From: an uncultured Gammaproteobacteria bacterium
Lineage (GTDB): Bacteria > Pseudomonadota > Gammaproteobacteria > Arenicellales > UBA868
Length of the DNA stretch: 64,000 bases
Direction: 5' to 3'
Assembly (NCBI GenBank): GCA_905612355.1
Contig: CAJQRU010000019.1
Span: 20,877-84,876, forward strand
Positions within the stretch are counted from its first letter, which is position 1; each line of letters starts with the position of its first letter. Positions 17,613 to 27,214 of this stretch are shown here, one piece after another. The notes beneath the pieces were generated by a model that was given only the letters and a program-made list of their open reading frames with translations, did no database searches and was not told the DNA's origin. Both the position numbers and the translations under genes were made by a program.

Positions 17613-18254
17613 TTACCAGGGAGGCGGCTGCCCCCAACGGTCCCACGAGGTGGTTGCGCTGGTGGGCAGTCGGCTCGTTGGTCCAAATGTTCCGCGTGGA
17701 TAACCAATGGGGATACAACAGTGAAATTCCATTTCTTCGGGTACTTCGAACATTGCGTTGACGCGGTCCATCACTTGTGGATGGAGCGTAGTCAGAACGC
17801 TACCAATGCCGAGTGCGCGTGCTGCCAGCAGTAGATTCTGAACTCCAGGAAAGGTAGACGAAGCGGCCACTCCTGATTGTTCTGAATAGACTAGAATAAT
17901 GGTGGGTGCATTGATCATTTCATCGGCTAATAGTGCGGGCAAGCGGTAGACCGAGTTCTCTGGAATGTCGGCCTTGCTGGTCCAGCCATAAGCATCACGG
18001 CGTTTGGCCCACCAGGCTTCAAAGTACAGTTTGCCAAATTCACAGATAGCGTCACTGTCACGGATTACGAGGTAACGAGCGGGTTGAGCATTACCCCCGT
18101 TCGGTGCTTTGGAAGCGGCGTTCAAGATGATTTGTAACTGTGCGTCGGAAAGCGGACGATCGGGGTCGAGGCGACGCGTTGCACGTTGACTAAACATGGC
18201 TTCGCCGATCGGCATTGCCAGTTCCGGTGGGGAGTCGAGGCGTACCATATTCAT
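17613..18254 (-). CDS. Nitroreductase family protein (FMN-dependent), second copy
   Basis: 213-aa nitroreductase-fold protein. It has SQRATRRLDPDRPLS (FMN phosphate site), KAPNGGNAQPARYLVI, and the helix motif TFPGVQNLLLAARALGIG shared with the copy at 15921, and ends near SWDRWG. The two paralogues flank the GST on opposite strands and have clearly diverged, so this is not a recent duplication. Likely reduces nitro, quinone or enone substrates with NAD(P)H. Divergent from the amidohydrolase across a 519-base gap. Confidence 0.87.
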   Translation of the reverse strand: MNMVRLDSPPELAMPIGEAMFSQRATRRLDPDRPLSDAQLQIILNAASKAPNGGNAQPARYLVIRDSDAICEFGKLYFEAWWAKRRDAYGWTSKADIPENSVYRLPALLADEMINAPTIILVYSEQSGVAASSTFPGVQNLLLAARALGIGSVLTTLHPQVMDRVNAMFEVPEEMEFHCCIPIGYPRGTFGPTSRLPTSATTSWDRWGQPPPW

Positions 18255-18773
18255 TGTAGTTTTCCTTTAGATTTGAGCATGTGTTAGGTATACAGTGAAA
18301 TGGGTGTTATTGGTCTGGATCAACCAAACCCACTAAATCATATGGTGAAGATCAGTTCAAAGAACTCGGGATTGAGTAAAGCAAAGAGGATAGCAGGTCA
18401 TGCCCGCAAAGTTTCGTTCTAATGTTTTGAAATCATTAATATTTTATTCATTTGCGCATATTCTTCGGCCACACCAAAGAATAGTTATGTTGAGCTGTTG
18501 TTAAGAACGATGATGCCCATCGAGAAGTTTTGTCAGTCCTAAAATTGTCGCAGGTCAGATAGTAATTACCGCATTTTTTTAAGAAATACAGAAACATATC
18601 CAATACGCGATCTCCTTTGTCCTATCACCTTGGAGCAAAAGGAAACCCCGGTAACGGGCAGTGTCGGTTAAGATATCCATGACCAATTGATCGTCGTTTC
18701 TTTGATGTTTGTAGTCTTAGAATGCAGACCGTTCATATGGCGCAGACTAAAGTGCCTACAGGAGTTCGTTAAC
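18255..18773. other. Intergenic region between divergent genes
   Basis: 519 bases without a convincing gene, between the minus-strand nitroreductase and the plus-strand amidohydrolase. It is AT-richer than its neighbours, as expected for promoter DNA. An in-frame extension of the amidohydrolase to 18687 exists but lacks an SD, while ACAGGAG at about 18759-18765 fits the ATG at 18774. I cannot place operators by eye. Confidence 0.5.
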
Positions 18774-20162
18774 ATGGTTGAAAAAATACCCATTGATCTG
18801 CTTATTGATAATGGAACGGTAGTCACTATCGATAAAGAGCGCCGGGTTATTCGAAACGGTGCTGTTGCGATCAAGAAAAATAAAATAAAGGAGGTCGGTA
18901 AGGCTCGGTTGCTCAAAGCCAAGTATTCAGCTAAGCGTGTTTATGACGCCAAAAATAAGCTGATCATGCCAGGGTTAATCAATTCTCATCTTCATTTTTA
19001 TCATCACATGCATCGGGGATTGTCTCCAGAGACATTGAATGGTTTGGGGTGGTCTGATTTTGTACATAGACGAGTGGCGACGGTTGTCGATCCTCAGGAT
19101 GAAATTTGGGGAGGTCTTGGCACGTTATTGGAGACATTAAAAACTGGCGTGACTACTTTTCTTGAGGCGGGTTCCTATAACCTGGCCGAAACCATCGAGG
19201 GAGTGGCCAAAATTGGTATGCGAGGTTTGATGGGAAGACGCTCCTTTGATCATGTCAGTCAGGGGCACGACATGTTAGTTGACTCAACGCAGAAGTGCTT
19301 GGCTGCGAATGAGGCTTTCATGAAGGACTATCAGGACGGTGTTGGCTTGGTAAAGCCGTGCATCGTTCTTGTTGGTATGGGCCGTTGCTCTGATACGCTT
19401 TACCGTAAATCGAAGGAGATGGCGGATGATTACGGCACTGTACTTCACATGCATCAAGCGAACATGCTGGAAAACATCCAGGAAGCGATGGCGTTGCATG
19501 GTGAACGCCCTGTTGAACATCTCTACAACATAGGGGTGCTGGGTTCAAACGTGGTTATGGTTCATATGGTGCATGTGAATCAGAAAGAAATTGGAATGTT
19601 GGCGAAATCGAAGGCTAATGTGGTGCACTGCCCGAACACGGCGATGAAACTTTCGTACGGAATGGCTGCGTTTGGTCGTTTTACTGAAATGTCGCAAGCG
19701 GGGGTTAACGTTGCAATTGGGACCGATGCTTCAGATTGTTCGAACTTTAACGATATGGTTCGACTAATTTACTTAGCAGCGGTAACCCCCAAAGACTATC
19801 GTTATGATCCGGCAGCCGGCTCTGCCGAGAAAGCGTTGGAAATGGCGACGATTAACGGGGCTATTGCGTTGAATATGCAGAAAGAAATTGGATCATTGGA
19901 GGCGGGAAAGAAAGCTGATGTCGCAATCTTCGACATGCATCGTCCAGACTGGGTGCCGTTGTATAACGAGTTGCAAAACTTGGTTTACTCGGCGCAAGGC
20001 AATAGTTGTGAAAGTGTAATTATCGATGGCAATTTCGTTATGGAGAAGAGAAAGGTGTTAACCATAGATGAAGAAGAAGTCGTGGATCGAGTGCAATTCC
20101 AGGCCAAGAAGATGCTTAAGAAGACGAAAATCCCGATATATAGTGAATGGAAGTGGAGTTGA
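18774..20162 (+). CDS. Amidohydrolase, ATZ/TRZ - SAH deaminase type
   Basis: About 462-aa metal-dependent hydrolase of the chlorohydrolase/deaminase group. The beta-sandwich start is DLLIDNGTVVTIDKERR, the metal His pair is in PGLINSHLHFYHH, HMHQAN and HMVHVNQKEI carry the next histidines, and GTDASDC the metal Asp. VVHCPNTAMKLSYGMA is the family substrate loop. SD ACAGGAG sits 8-9 bases before ATG 18774. Starts a likely unit with the hydratase and CoA-transferase genes downstream (gaps 67 and 91 bases). Natural substrate unknown: aminopyrimidine, triazine or nucleoside-like. Confidence 0.87.
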   Translation: MVEKIPIDLLIDNGTVVTIDKERRVIRNGAVAIKKNKIKEVGKARLLKAKYSAKRVYDAKNKLIMPGLINSHLHFYHHMHRGLSPETLNGLGWSDFVHRRVATVVDPQDEIWGGLGTLLETLKTGVTTFLEAGSYNLAETIEGVAKIGMRGLMGRRSFDHVSQGHDMLVDSTQKCLAANEAFMKDYQDGVGLVKPCIVLVGMGRCSDTLYRKSKEMADDYGTVLHMHQANMLENIQEAMALHGERPVEHLYNIGVLGSNVVMVHMVHVNQKEIGMLAKSKANVVHCPNTAMKLSYGMAAFGRFTEMSQAGVNVAIGTDASDCSNFNDMVRLIYLAAVTPKDYRYDPAAGSAEKALEMATINGAIALNMQKEIGSLEAGKKADVAIFDMHRPDWVPLYNELQNLVYSAQGNSCESVIIDGNFVMEKRKVLTIDEEEVVDRVQFQAKKMLKKTKIPIYSEWKWS

Positions 20163-20229
20163 GTCGTGTTTGCCGACCTTTTCTAAGTATGTCTAACTGA
20201 CCAAATGCGTGACAGGAGCTGTGACGATC

Positions 20230-21105
20230 ATGACATCCCCAGGCGAAGAACGAAGTTACAAGGAAATACTTTTTGAAGTTCAAAACAACACGGCCTGGGT
20301 CACGATCAATCGACCTGAGAGTCGCAATGCCTTTAGAGAGCAAACTCTTGATGAGCTGGCAGAGGCGCTTAAGTCAACGCGCGAGGATCCATCAATAGCA
20401 GTTTCTGTAGTTACTGGGGCTGGCGACAAGGCTTTTTCAGCCGGGGGAGATTTCCATGCCATGATGCGCTTGAACAAGGCCAACTCTTACATGTGGAACG
20501 ATCGGATGCTGAATCTTGCGATGACCATTCGTGGACTTCCGATACCGGTTATTGCAATGGTGCACGGTCCTTGTGTTGGCGGTGGGCATGAACTCGCACT
20601 CTGGTGTGATTTGGTTATAGCTGCCGACGACGCGATATTTGGTCAGACTGGCGCTCGAGTCGGTGCCTGCCCGACGGTTGGGGCGACTCAGTATATCCCT
20701 CGCTTGATTGGCGAACGCCTTGCTCGCGAGATGATTTTCCTGTGTCGAACATTTAAGGCGCACGAAGCCGTGGAGGTGGGGCTTATTAATCGCGTTGTTC
20801 CGAAGGCGGAGTTACGGAAAGCAACCGAGGAGTGGTGTGAAGCAATTAAAGGATTCAGCGGTCAGACGATTCGCGCAACGAAGAAATCGTTGAATTTTGA
20901 ATCGGATCAACTTTACGCCTCTTGGCAGCAAGGAATGGAACTGTTGGCGAATATATGGGGCACTGAGGAGTCGATTGAAGGGATGCAGGCGTTTCTTGAC
21001 AAACGCAAACCCGATTTTCAGCAGTTTCGGGAGCGTAACCGTGGGATTATGGATGAATATCTGGCCGGTCTAGATCGAGATGAAAATCAGGCACGTCGCA
21101 AATAG
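20230..21105 (+). CDS. Enoyl-CoA hydratase/isomerase family protein (MenB/BadI-like)
   Basis: About 291-aa crotonase. The oxyanion strands are KAFSAGGDFHAM and HGPCVGGGHELALWCDLVIA, and FGQTGARVGACPTVGATQYIP resembles the region of MenB and 2-ketocyclohexanecarboxyl-CoA hydrolase (BadI). Those enzymes close or open rings on CoA thioesters. Start chosen as ATG 20230 after AGGAG, with GTG 20209 as an alternative. Its position between an amidohydrolase and a family III CoA-transferase suggests a CoA-dependent degradation route for a ring compound. That function is inference. Confidence 0.85.
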   Translation: MTSPGEERSYKEILFEVQNNTAWVTINRPESRNAFREQTLDELAEALKSTREDPSIAVSVVTGAGDKAFSAGGDFHAMMRLNKANSYMWNDRMLNLAMTIRGLPIPVIAMVHGPCVGGGHELALWCDLVIAADDAIFGQTGARVGACPTVGATQYIPRLIGERLAREMIFLCRTFKAHEAVEVGLINRVVPKAELRKATEEWCEAIKGFSGQTIRATKKSLNFESDQLYASWQQGMELLANIWGTEESIEGMQAFLDKRKPDFQQFRERNRGIMDEYLAGLDRDENQARRK

Positions 21106-21196
21106 AACGGTGATGATGGCGAGATTGTTGGTTCTGTTTGAAGCCTGTTAGAAAACAGCTATCGTTGCTGGACAACACGGGCGCTCAAAAGAAAGA

Positions 21197-22396
21197 ATGA
21201 AGCAGACGACGGGCGCGTTAGAGGGACTTCGTGTGTTGGATCTCACACGCATTCTTGCCGGTCCTTACTGCACGATGTTGTTGGGTGATATGGGGGCATC
21301 GGTAATTAAGGTGGAGCAGCCAGGGAAGGGTGACGACACGCGCGCCTGGGGACCTCCTTTTGCTGGTTCCGAGTCAGCCTATAACCTAGGTGTTAATCGT
21401 AATAAACGTAGCATGACGCTGGACCTGAAGACGCCTGAGGGCGTTGAAATTCTGAAACGACTTGCTGCCGGCGCTGATGTTTTGATTGATAACTTCAAGC
21501 CGGGCACGATTGAACGGTTTGGTATTGACCAAGCATGGCGCGAGTCCCTCGCTCCCAAGTTAGTTCATTGTCAGATCAGTGGATATGGGACTTCCGGTCC
21601 CAAGGGCGGCAAGCCGGGTTACGATTTCATCCTGCAGGCAGAGACAGGCCTGATGAGTATTACGGGTGAGATTAATGGCGGGCCCATGAAAATGGGGGTG
21701 GCGATTGTTGATATCTGTACAGGAATGTATGCGAGTAATGCAATCCTTGCTGCGCTGATGGCCCGCGATCGCCTGGGTAGAGGTCAGCGCGTTGAGATTT
21801 GTTTGCATGATACCGGGATTGCAATGCTGAGCTATGTCGCCTCTGCCTATCTCGTCGATGGTCAAATGCCGGAGCGTTATGGCAATGGGCATCCCAATAT
21901 AGTGCCTTATCGTGCTTACCCCACTGGCGACGGACAACTGGTGATTACGGTAGCTAACGACAACCAATTTCTTCGATTTAGCGAATTGCTTGGACATGAG
22001 GAATGGACGGTTGATCCACGGTTTCGTCGTAATCGTGATCGCGTCGCGAATCGAGATGAAATCGATCAGCTTATTTGTGACGAACTCGTAAAGCAGGAGT
22101 GCGGTTATTGGATCAATCTTCTGGAAGCTGCAGATATTCCCTGTTCCCGAATCAACAGCGTTCCGGAAGCGCTTAGTAGCGCCCAAGTAGCAGCGCGTGA
22201 GCTTGTGGTGACGGCTGACCATCCTGATTTGACTGATTTAAAAATACCTGGAATTCCATTTCGATTTGATCAAACGCCCGCTGGGGTTCATCGACATCCA
22301 CCTAAATTAGGAGAACATACAACTGAGATCCTTCGCGAGGAACTTCAGTTTACTGAGCAAGACATCGCTGAACTTCGGGCAAGAAGGGTGATCTAA
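21197..22396 (+). CDS. CoA-transferase family III (CaiB/BaiF/Frc type)
   Basis: 399-aa class III CoA-transferase: LEGLRVLDLTRILAGPYC at the start, GASVIKVEQPGKGDD, KRSMTLDLKTPEG, and YDFILQAETGLMSITGE carrying the catalytic Asp region. Full family length. It activates a carboxylic acid by moving CoA from a donor thioester. It follows the crotonase gene by 91 bases in the same direction, so a joint pathway is likely. A purine-rich stretch (AAAAGAAAGA) serves as SD. Substrate unknown. Confidence 0.92.
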   Translation: MKQTTGALEGLRVLDLTRILAGPYCTMLLGDMGASVIKVEQPGKGDDTRAWGPPFAGSESAYNLGVNRNKRSMTLDLKTPEGVEILKRLAAGADVLIDNFKPGTIERFGIDQAWRESLAPKLVHCQISGYGTSGPKGGKPGYDFILQAETGLMSITGEINGGPMKMGVAIVDICTGMYASNAILAALMARDRLGRGQRVEICLHDTGIAMLSYVASAYLVDGQMPERYGNGHPNIVPYRAYPTGDGQLVITVANDNQFLRFSELLGHEEWTVDPRFRRNRDRVANRDEIDQLICDELVKQECGYWINLLEAADIPCSRINSVPEALSSAQVAARELVVTADHPDLTDLKIPGIPFRFDQTPAGVHRHPPKLGEHTTEILREELQFTEQDIAELRARRVI

Positions 22397-22851
22397 AGCG
22401 TTTACTAAAGGTGTTTGGGTGCAGGAAAAATTTGTCCCTTACTTAAGCAGTTGATTGCTGGGGTTAGTCTGACTGTCGGGCTTCCCATGCGTAGTTGGCC
22501 TCAGGCACCCTGACCTGTTGAGACGTACAACAGTGGTGAGTTAATTCAGTCTACGGCAGTGTGCGTAGGGCGCAAGGGTGATTCCCTAATGGTCGGTACC
22601 TTGTCAGCATTGTGTCATAACGTTCTCAGCTAACACTGCAGGTTCCGAAATCTGAATGTTTAAGTGTTTGTAGTGAACGCAGAGTGTTGGACAAAGATGA
22701 AAGGGAGTGGGCCCCGAAGGAACCGGGTGTTTCAGTGCATGCACATCTTTCGTTGGTCTTTTCAAAGGTGTTTGTAATCAGGCTGCTAGCTGTTTGGCTG
22801 ATTTGGTCGGGTCGTGGTAAATGACCGGTAAGATGGTCTAACTATGACAAT
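22397..22851. other. Intergenic region, no gene seen
   Basis: About 455 bases downstream of the CoA-transferase without a supported gene or recognisable pseudogene on either strand. The convergent GFA gene ends at 22905, and the symmetric hairpin at 22852-22879 closes this gap. Confidence 0.5.
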
Positions 22852-22879
22852 CCCCAACACCGATGGACTGGTGTTGGGG
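22852..22879 (-). terminator. Perfect 10-bp hairpin, likely transcription end
   Basis: CCCCAACACC and GGTGTTGGGG form a perfect 10-bp stem around an 8-base loop. It lies 26 bases past the end of the minus-strand GFA gene. No long U-run follows on either strand, so strength is uncertain. The convergent CoA-transferase transcript could use it too, although it is about 450 bases away. Confidence 0.6.
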
Positions 22880-22904
22880 AGTTGAGCAGCTGTGTTGATC
22901 CAGC

Positions 22905-23342
22905 TTAAGTGGAATCTGGCCAGACGAAATCAGGGTGTAGGCCTTCGTGAACGGGACGGCCATCATCCGGGGTTTGAACGCCAGTGGCCGGATCAAAAAA
23001 AGCATGGTAGGTCGCTGGCATATTGGCTGATTCATGCCCCATTAGATTCGGGACAATGACGCGGATTCGTCCTTGTTTATCATCAAGCATGATGGGGGTG
23101 CCACAGCTCGCGCACGTGCATAATTCAAGCGGTCCATCCGGGTTTTCCGCGTTAAACGGCTGTCGATTCAGGCTGTCTGGGTTGTCCACTTCCAGGTCTG
23201 CGTGATTAAAGAAAACGACATGAGTCGTGTCCTGCCCAGTAACACGTTTGCAGATAGAGCAGTGGCAGGTGTGACTGTCTATTGGTTCGCTATTTGAATG
23301 AGTATGAATATGGTCACAGCCCCCAGCATGTTTGTGTGACAT
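22905..23342 (-). CDS. GFA family (glutathione-dependent formaldehyde-activating-like) protein
   Basis: 145-aa Mss4-like zinc protein. The first zinc pair is in HTCHCSICKRVTG, the structural region is FFNHADLEVDNPDSLNR, and the second pair is in CTCASCGTPIML. The N-terminus adds a His/Cys-rich stretch (HKHAGGCDHIHTHSN) that could bind extra metal. The family includes Gfa, proposed to make S-hydroxymethylglutathione, but most members are uncharacterised. Stands alone on the minus strand. Confidence 0.82.
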   Translation of the reverse strand: MSHKHAGGCDHIHTHSNSEPIDSHTCHCSICKRVTGQDTTHVVFFNHADLEVDNPDSLNRQPFNAENPDGPLELCTCASCGTPIMLDDKQGRIRVIVPNLMGHESANMPATYHAFFDPATGVQTPDDGRPVHEGLHPDFVWPDST

Positions 23343-23901
23343 CGCTTGTTACCTCTCTCAATTGATGTGAGCTTATCGCCGATAACGATATCGACGAGGT
23401 GGTGCGCTAAAGCGCCTTCATTATAGCGACCAGTAGGGGGTTACTGGCAACTTCCGGTTATGGAAATGACGAAAGAAAAGAATAGAAAATGAAAACAAAA
23501 CGGGCCCAATGAGCGCACGTCTTTGCCGACATTGTTGTTAGTTTTAGGTGCTCTCCGTATGCCCTAAGAGAACGATCATGAAATGAATGCTTTATACAAG
23601 CGTTGGTTGCGCACGGTTGTTCGGGAATTCAATTGAGTGGTTGTCATTGACTGACATTCATTTGACCCAAGATGAGTGAGCGAGGTTAAAACAGATAAAA
23701 GTTGAGTGCTGGTTTGAGGTGGCGGTGTTACCGATAAAAAAAGCGAGTCATCGATGTCAATTGCTAGTACCAGCATGCAGGCGGCGGGAAAGCGTATCGA
23801 GGTTGTCATCCCTTGGCTTGCTCTATTGTGGATGGACCCGGTGAAACTTCGAAAGTGCCTATGAGCATCTCTCCCGCAAGCAGAGGCAGGACGCGCAAGC
23901 G
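23343..23901. other. Intergenic region, no supported gene
   Basis: About 560 bases. A 77-codon minus-strand frame (23576-23809) has no domain, a biased composition and no good SD. I see no tRNA, repeat or transposase remnant. Confidence 0.45.
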
Positions 23902-24501
23902 CTAAGATGGACCTTGTCTTGCGTTGTAGACGGGGGCGCCACTGTTAGCGAAGTAACGCAAACCCGCAAGTGCTTCTTCGTGGCACACGCCGACGGTAAC
24001 GCTAATGCCACGTTGTTCGAGTTCTTCTTGCCAATTGTCACGCAACGGCCCTTCGTCGAAACCCGTGATGTCCTCCACCTTGCAGCCCGCTCCGGCAATC
24101 ACCAGTGAAGTGATTCCGGACCAGATCGTTGCGCCATAACACATCGCACAAGGCCTCCAATTGACTACCAGTTGATGTGCAGGCACGTTGGGCGCACCAA
24201 GATCGAAAGTTTGTAATTGTTTTTGTGCAAGCGACAGCGCTACGATTTCGGCGTGCGCTGAAGAACAAAGATGCGGGATCACACGATTGACTCCAATGAC
24301 CACCGGCCGACCCGTATCGAGTTCAAATACACCAGCGGCGAAAGGTCCACCAGTTTGTTCTTCGGTGTTACGCCGGGCAAACCGAAGTACTTCACGCATG
24401 CGGTCCTCTATGGTTTCGTAGGTCGGTTTAAGATTTTTGTTTTCGTTTATTGCCCACGCTGGCAAGGTTAAAGAAAAGGAATAGTCGTTTGAAGTTGCCA
24501 T
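23902..24501 (-). CDS. Zinc-dependent nucleoside/cytidine-type deaminase
   Basis: 199-aa CDA-fold protein. HAEIVAL (zinc His and proton-shuttle Glu) occurs after SSA, and the two zinc Cys are in RPCAMCYGATIWSGI, a PCxxC pattern like guanine or tRNA-adenosine deaminases. It is longer than CDA or GuaD by about 40 residues because of an N-terminal segment and a C-terminal tail. Cytoplasmic. Candidate substrates are guanine, cytosine or a nucleoside; context gives no further hint. Confidence 0.85.
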   Translation of the reverse strand: MATSNDYSFSLTLPAWAINENKNLKPTYETIEDRMREVLRFARRNTEEQTGGPFAAGVFELDTGRPVVIGVNRVIPHLCSSAHAEIVALSLAQKQLQTFDLGAPNVPAHQLVVNWRPCAMCYGATIWSGITSLVIAGAGCKVEDITGFDEGPLRDNWQEELEQRGISVTVGVCHEEALAGLRYFANSGAPVYNARQGPS

Positions 24502-25298
24502 GGAAAGTGACCTATCAGATTGAACTCAATGCAAACGGCGGCGGCATGGCAGGCCTTGATTGCCATCCTTGCGTGGACGAAGGATACCAAGTCTCCGGTT
24601 TTAATGGAGTGATTTACAGACATAGATCTAAGGGTCTAGTGCCTCAGTTCAGGAATCCCCTGATATCGGGGATGGTTCAACGTGACGTTTTTCTTTTTGC
24701 GTGCCCCAACCGACCCATCCATAAGAATCTCTAGCGCAACATGGTGTGACATGAAAGGTCTGCCTTCAATCCTATTGCGGGTGTTTTGTGTTGGGGCGGG
24801 TGTGGAGTCAGGTCGGTGTTCCGAATTCTGATGACAGCGGCAAGTTCTAGTGATATGCCAAGGTTTGAGGTTGCATCGGTTGGTGGTGGCACTTTGGCGG
24901 TATAGCGTTGGGTTTAAAATGCTGCCTATGCCCGCGCTGGGCCGTCGGTATTAAACTAGGGTCTTAATGGCAATCATTCGTCGTCGGGGGCATATGGGCA
25001 ACCGCCTATGTATCTATCGTCTAATGGTTCTAGGCGGGTCATTTCATTCATCAAGCCACGCGGACTAAAATATCAATATCAATATCAACGACAGGGGTTT
25101 TTAGAATGCCGAAGCCCTGATTGATAACTTCTGGTACGAAACAGTGTTATCCAAATAATCAATGTGACATTGATGCCACAAGAAAAAGATACTTCTGCAC
25201 CCTTTACGAAGGATACTAAGTCACCAATACCTTATTGATTGGGGTCGTTGTGAATAGTCACATGGACAACCGACAATGCGACTATTAGGAAATAATAC
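24502..25298. other. Long intergenic region, no supported gene
   Basis: About 800 bases between divergently oriented genes. A 94-codon plus frame at 24450-24734 runs through the start of the deaminase and has no domain. The short run ATATCA x3 at about 25068-25087 is the only small repeat. TAGGA a few bases before 25299 serves the next gene. I see no RNA gene or mobile element. Confidence 0.45.
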
Positions 25299-26258
25299 AT
25301 GACAGAAAATATTTATCCGGTCGAACTGACCGCGCCGGACATTGAGCCTTACCGGACAGGTAATACAGGCGTTGAGTTTGTTACGACCTTCGATAGTGGT
25401 ACAGCGGGCCCACATGTGATGATTAATGCCGTCACCCACGGCAATGAAATCTGTGGTGCCATTGCGCTGGATGCATTGCTCAAGGCCGATGTGCGCCCTG
25501 TCCAAGGCAAACTCACACTTGGCTTTATCAACCACATGGCTTTTCAGACTTTTGATCCACAGGCCCCGGATTTGTCCAGGTTTGTCGATGAAGATTTCAA
25601 TCGCGTGTGGGTTGAGGAGCGGTTGGACGGAGCCGAGGACACAGTCGAATTACGCCGCGCCCGTGAGCTTCGCCCTATCTTCGATTCGGTAGATTTGCTT
25701 CTGGACATTCATTCCATGGGGACCAACTCTGGGGCGCTGATGATCTGCAACGGGCTGGAAAAGGAGCGTACATTCAGTCGAATGGTTAACTTCCCGGCCT
25801 TTATCATGTGTGGCTCGGGACATGTTGTTGGCAAACGCTTGATCGAATACACCCCGTTCAATGATGTGAATAACAACAAGGTCGCGTTATTAGTCGAATG
25901 TGGTCAGCACTGGGCTGCAGCGACTGGTATAGCGGCGTTGGATACGGCGCTGCATTTTCTGCGTGCTGCGAAGACAGTATCTCCAGTATTTATCGAAGAA
26001 CACCTGTCGGACGTTGCAACTAATCCGCCAGCGGCACAAATGTGGGACGTCACAGGCGGCGTTATCGCAGAAACCGATGATTTCGAATTCGTTAAACCCT
26101 TTGCTGGTATGGAAATCATCGAAACAGCAGAAACGGTCATTGCTAATGATGGCGACACACCGATCGTCACGCCCTACGATCACTGCCTGTTGATGATGCC
26201 CAATCACAAGCCGGGCAAGGGCATGCGTAAGTTGCGTCTGTGTCGGCGTGTTGGGTAA
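25299..26258 (+). CDS. Succinylglutamate desuccinylase / aspartoacylase family protein
   Basis: 319-aa zinc carboxypeptidase-like deacylase. NAVTHGNEICGAIAL carries the zinc His and Glu, FINHMAFQTF follows, DEDFNRVW is the substrate Arg region (N-R), and LLLDIHSM carries the second zinc His. VECGQHW near residue 205 supplies the catalytic Glu region. Family members release an acyl group from an N-acyl amino acid. Likely cytoplasmic. Just past the stop, CGTTCT/AGAACG forms a small hairpin without a U-run. Acyl and amino-acid specificity unknown. Confidence 0.85.
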   Translation: MTENIYPVELTAPDIEPYRTGNTGVEFVTTFDSGTAGPHVMINAVTHGNEICGAIALDALLKADVRPVQGKLTLGFINHMAFQTFDPQAPDLSRFVDEDFNRVWVEERLDGAEDTVELRRARELRPIFDSVDLLLDIHSMGTNSGALMICNGLEKERTFSRMVNFPAFIMCGSGHVVGKRLIEYTPFNDVNNNKVALLVECGQHWAAATGIAALDTALHFLRAAKTVSPVFIEEHLSDVATNPPAAQMWDVTGGVIAETDDFEFVKPFAGMEIIETAETVIANDGDTPIVTPYDHCLLMMPNHKPGKGMRKLRLCRRVG

Positions 26259-26472
26259 ACGCGTTCTTTGAGAACGACAAGGCCGCTTTGAGGAAAATAA
26301 CAGAAGTTTCGACGCCATTTTTTCTTATGCCACTGTTGAAGCAAAGCCTTTGTGTGTTGACTGACAAGGCACCGTAGCAACCCGGTTCCCTGCGCTTTGG
26401 TCAAGGGAAATTGTTGTGGGCGCTACCGTTAGGACGCGGTTCATCAGGTTCCTAGCCAACCCTGGGGAGTGA

Positions 26473-26976
26473 ATGGTGCCAACGCGGTTCAACTATCTTA
26501 GGCAGGACTCCCCGCTGACTTTGGCTGAAGGTCTCGAGGAATATTCGGCGAGTTATCCTTTTCTCAACACAAACGACGGCTCAACTGAAGCGAGTGCCTG
26601 GTTCAGGTGCCATGATCTGACGCATGTGGTGTTTGGCACCATTCCCTTTGAAATCAGGGGGGAAACCATCAATGATTTGTGGACGATATTCGGATCAGAT
26701 GTCACGCTTAAAGAATATTGGCAATTCTTCAGAGTCACTAACATCAGCTATAGCACAGTGATCAAGAGTTACGACAGAAAACATGGTGGGCGACTGAGAG
26801 TGTATGGGGCGATGTTGAAACAATTCCCGGTAGGGCTTATGACCATTGTTCGTGCATTGAAGATGAAGAAAAAATGGCCGTGGCATGATTCCGAACTGTA
26901 TTTGCATCAGGCGCTATGGCAGACAAGAGAAGAATTTGGCATCAGGGTCATCAATCCAGGTTCTAATCCCAGATAA
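26473..26976 (+). CDS. Conserved protein with HDLTH motif, Coq4-like
   Basis: 167-aa soluble protein. WFRCHDLTHVVFG followed by a Glu 13 residues after the second His resembles the HDxxH-x(11)-E metal motif of Coq4, the ubiquinone biosynthesis protein, with slightly different spacing. The rest (LKEYWQFFRVTNI, GLMTIVRALKMKKKWPW) is helical and fits the Coq4 fold loosely. GGGGAG upstream supports the ATG. I infer a distant Coq4-type protein; the metal and quinone roles are not shown. It stands alone. Confidence 0.5.
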   Translation: MVPTRFNYLRQDSPLTLAEGLEEYSASYPFLNTNDGSTEASAWFRCHDLTHVVFGTIPFEIRGETINDLWTIFGSDVTLKEYWQFFRVTNISYSTVIKSYDRKHGGRLRVYGAMLKQFPVGLMTIVRALKMKKKWPWHDSELYLHQALWQTREEFGIRVINPGSNPR

Positions 26977-26996
26977 GATCGCTCGTCAGGGGTGTC

Positions 26997-27131
26997 TTGG
27001 CAGTTATTGACGATGACCATGAAAAACAGCCACCGAAGCATAAGACAGAGACAGTAGATATCCCCGATGCAATGACGAAGTTCATACGTGTTGTTCGAGT
27101 GGTTGCAATAGCTACGCTACTTCTGCGCTGA
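26997..27131 (+). pseudogene. Possible truncated small membrane protein
   Basis: A frame from TTG 26997 (after AGGGG) reads AVIDDDHEKQPPKHKTETVD, then IPDAMTKFIRVVRVVAIATLLLR, then TGA at 27129. Beyond the stop the same frame continues with ILGFNVCVAVLFYEITT, completing what looks like one transmembrane helix. This suggests a CGA-to-TGA nonsense change in a small acidic-head membrane protein. No family is recognised and the start is non-ATG, so the call is weak. Confidence 0.25.
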
Positions 27132-27214
27132 ATCCTCGGCTTCAACGTGTGTGTAGCGGTCTTGTTCTACGAAATCACAACCGTCGGTGCGGGGTCAGTT
27201 TCTCATCGTAGTCA

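Noticed and set aside
23576..23809. 77-codon minus-strand frame
   Set aside because: No domain, no SD, Ser/Thr-biased composition, isolated.
24450..24734. 94-codon plus-strand frame
   Set aside because: Overlaps the start of the well-supported deaminase in antisense and shows no family features.
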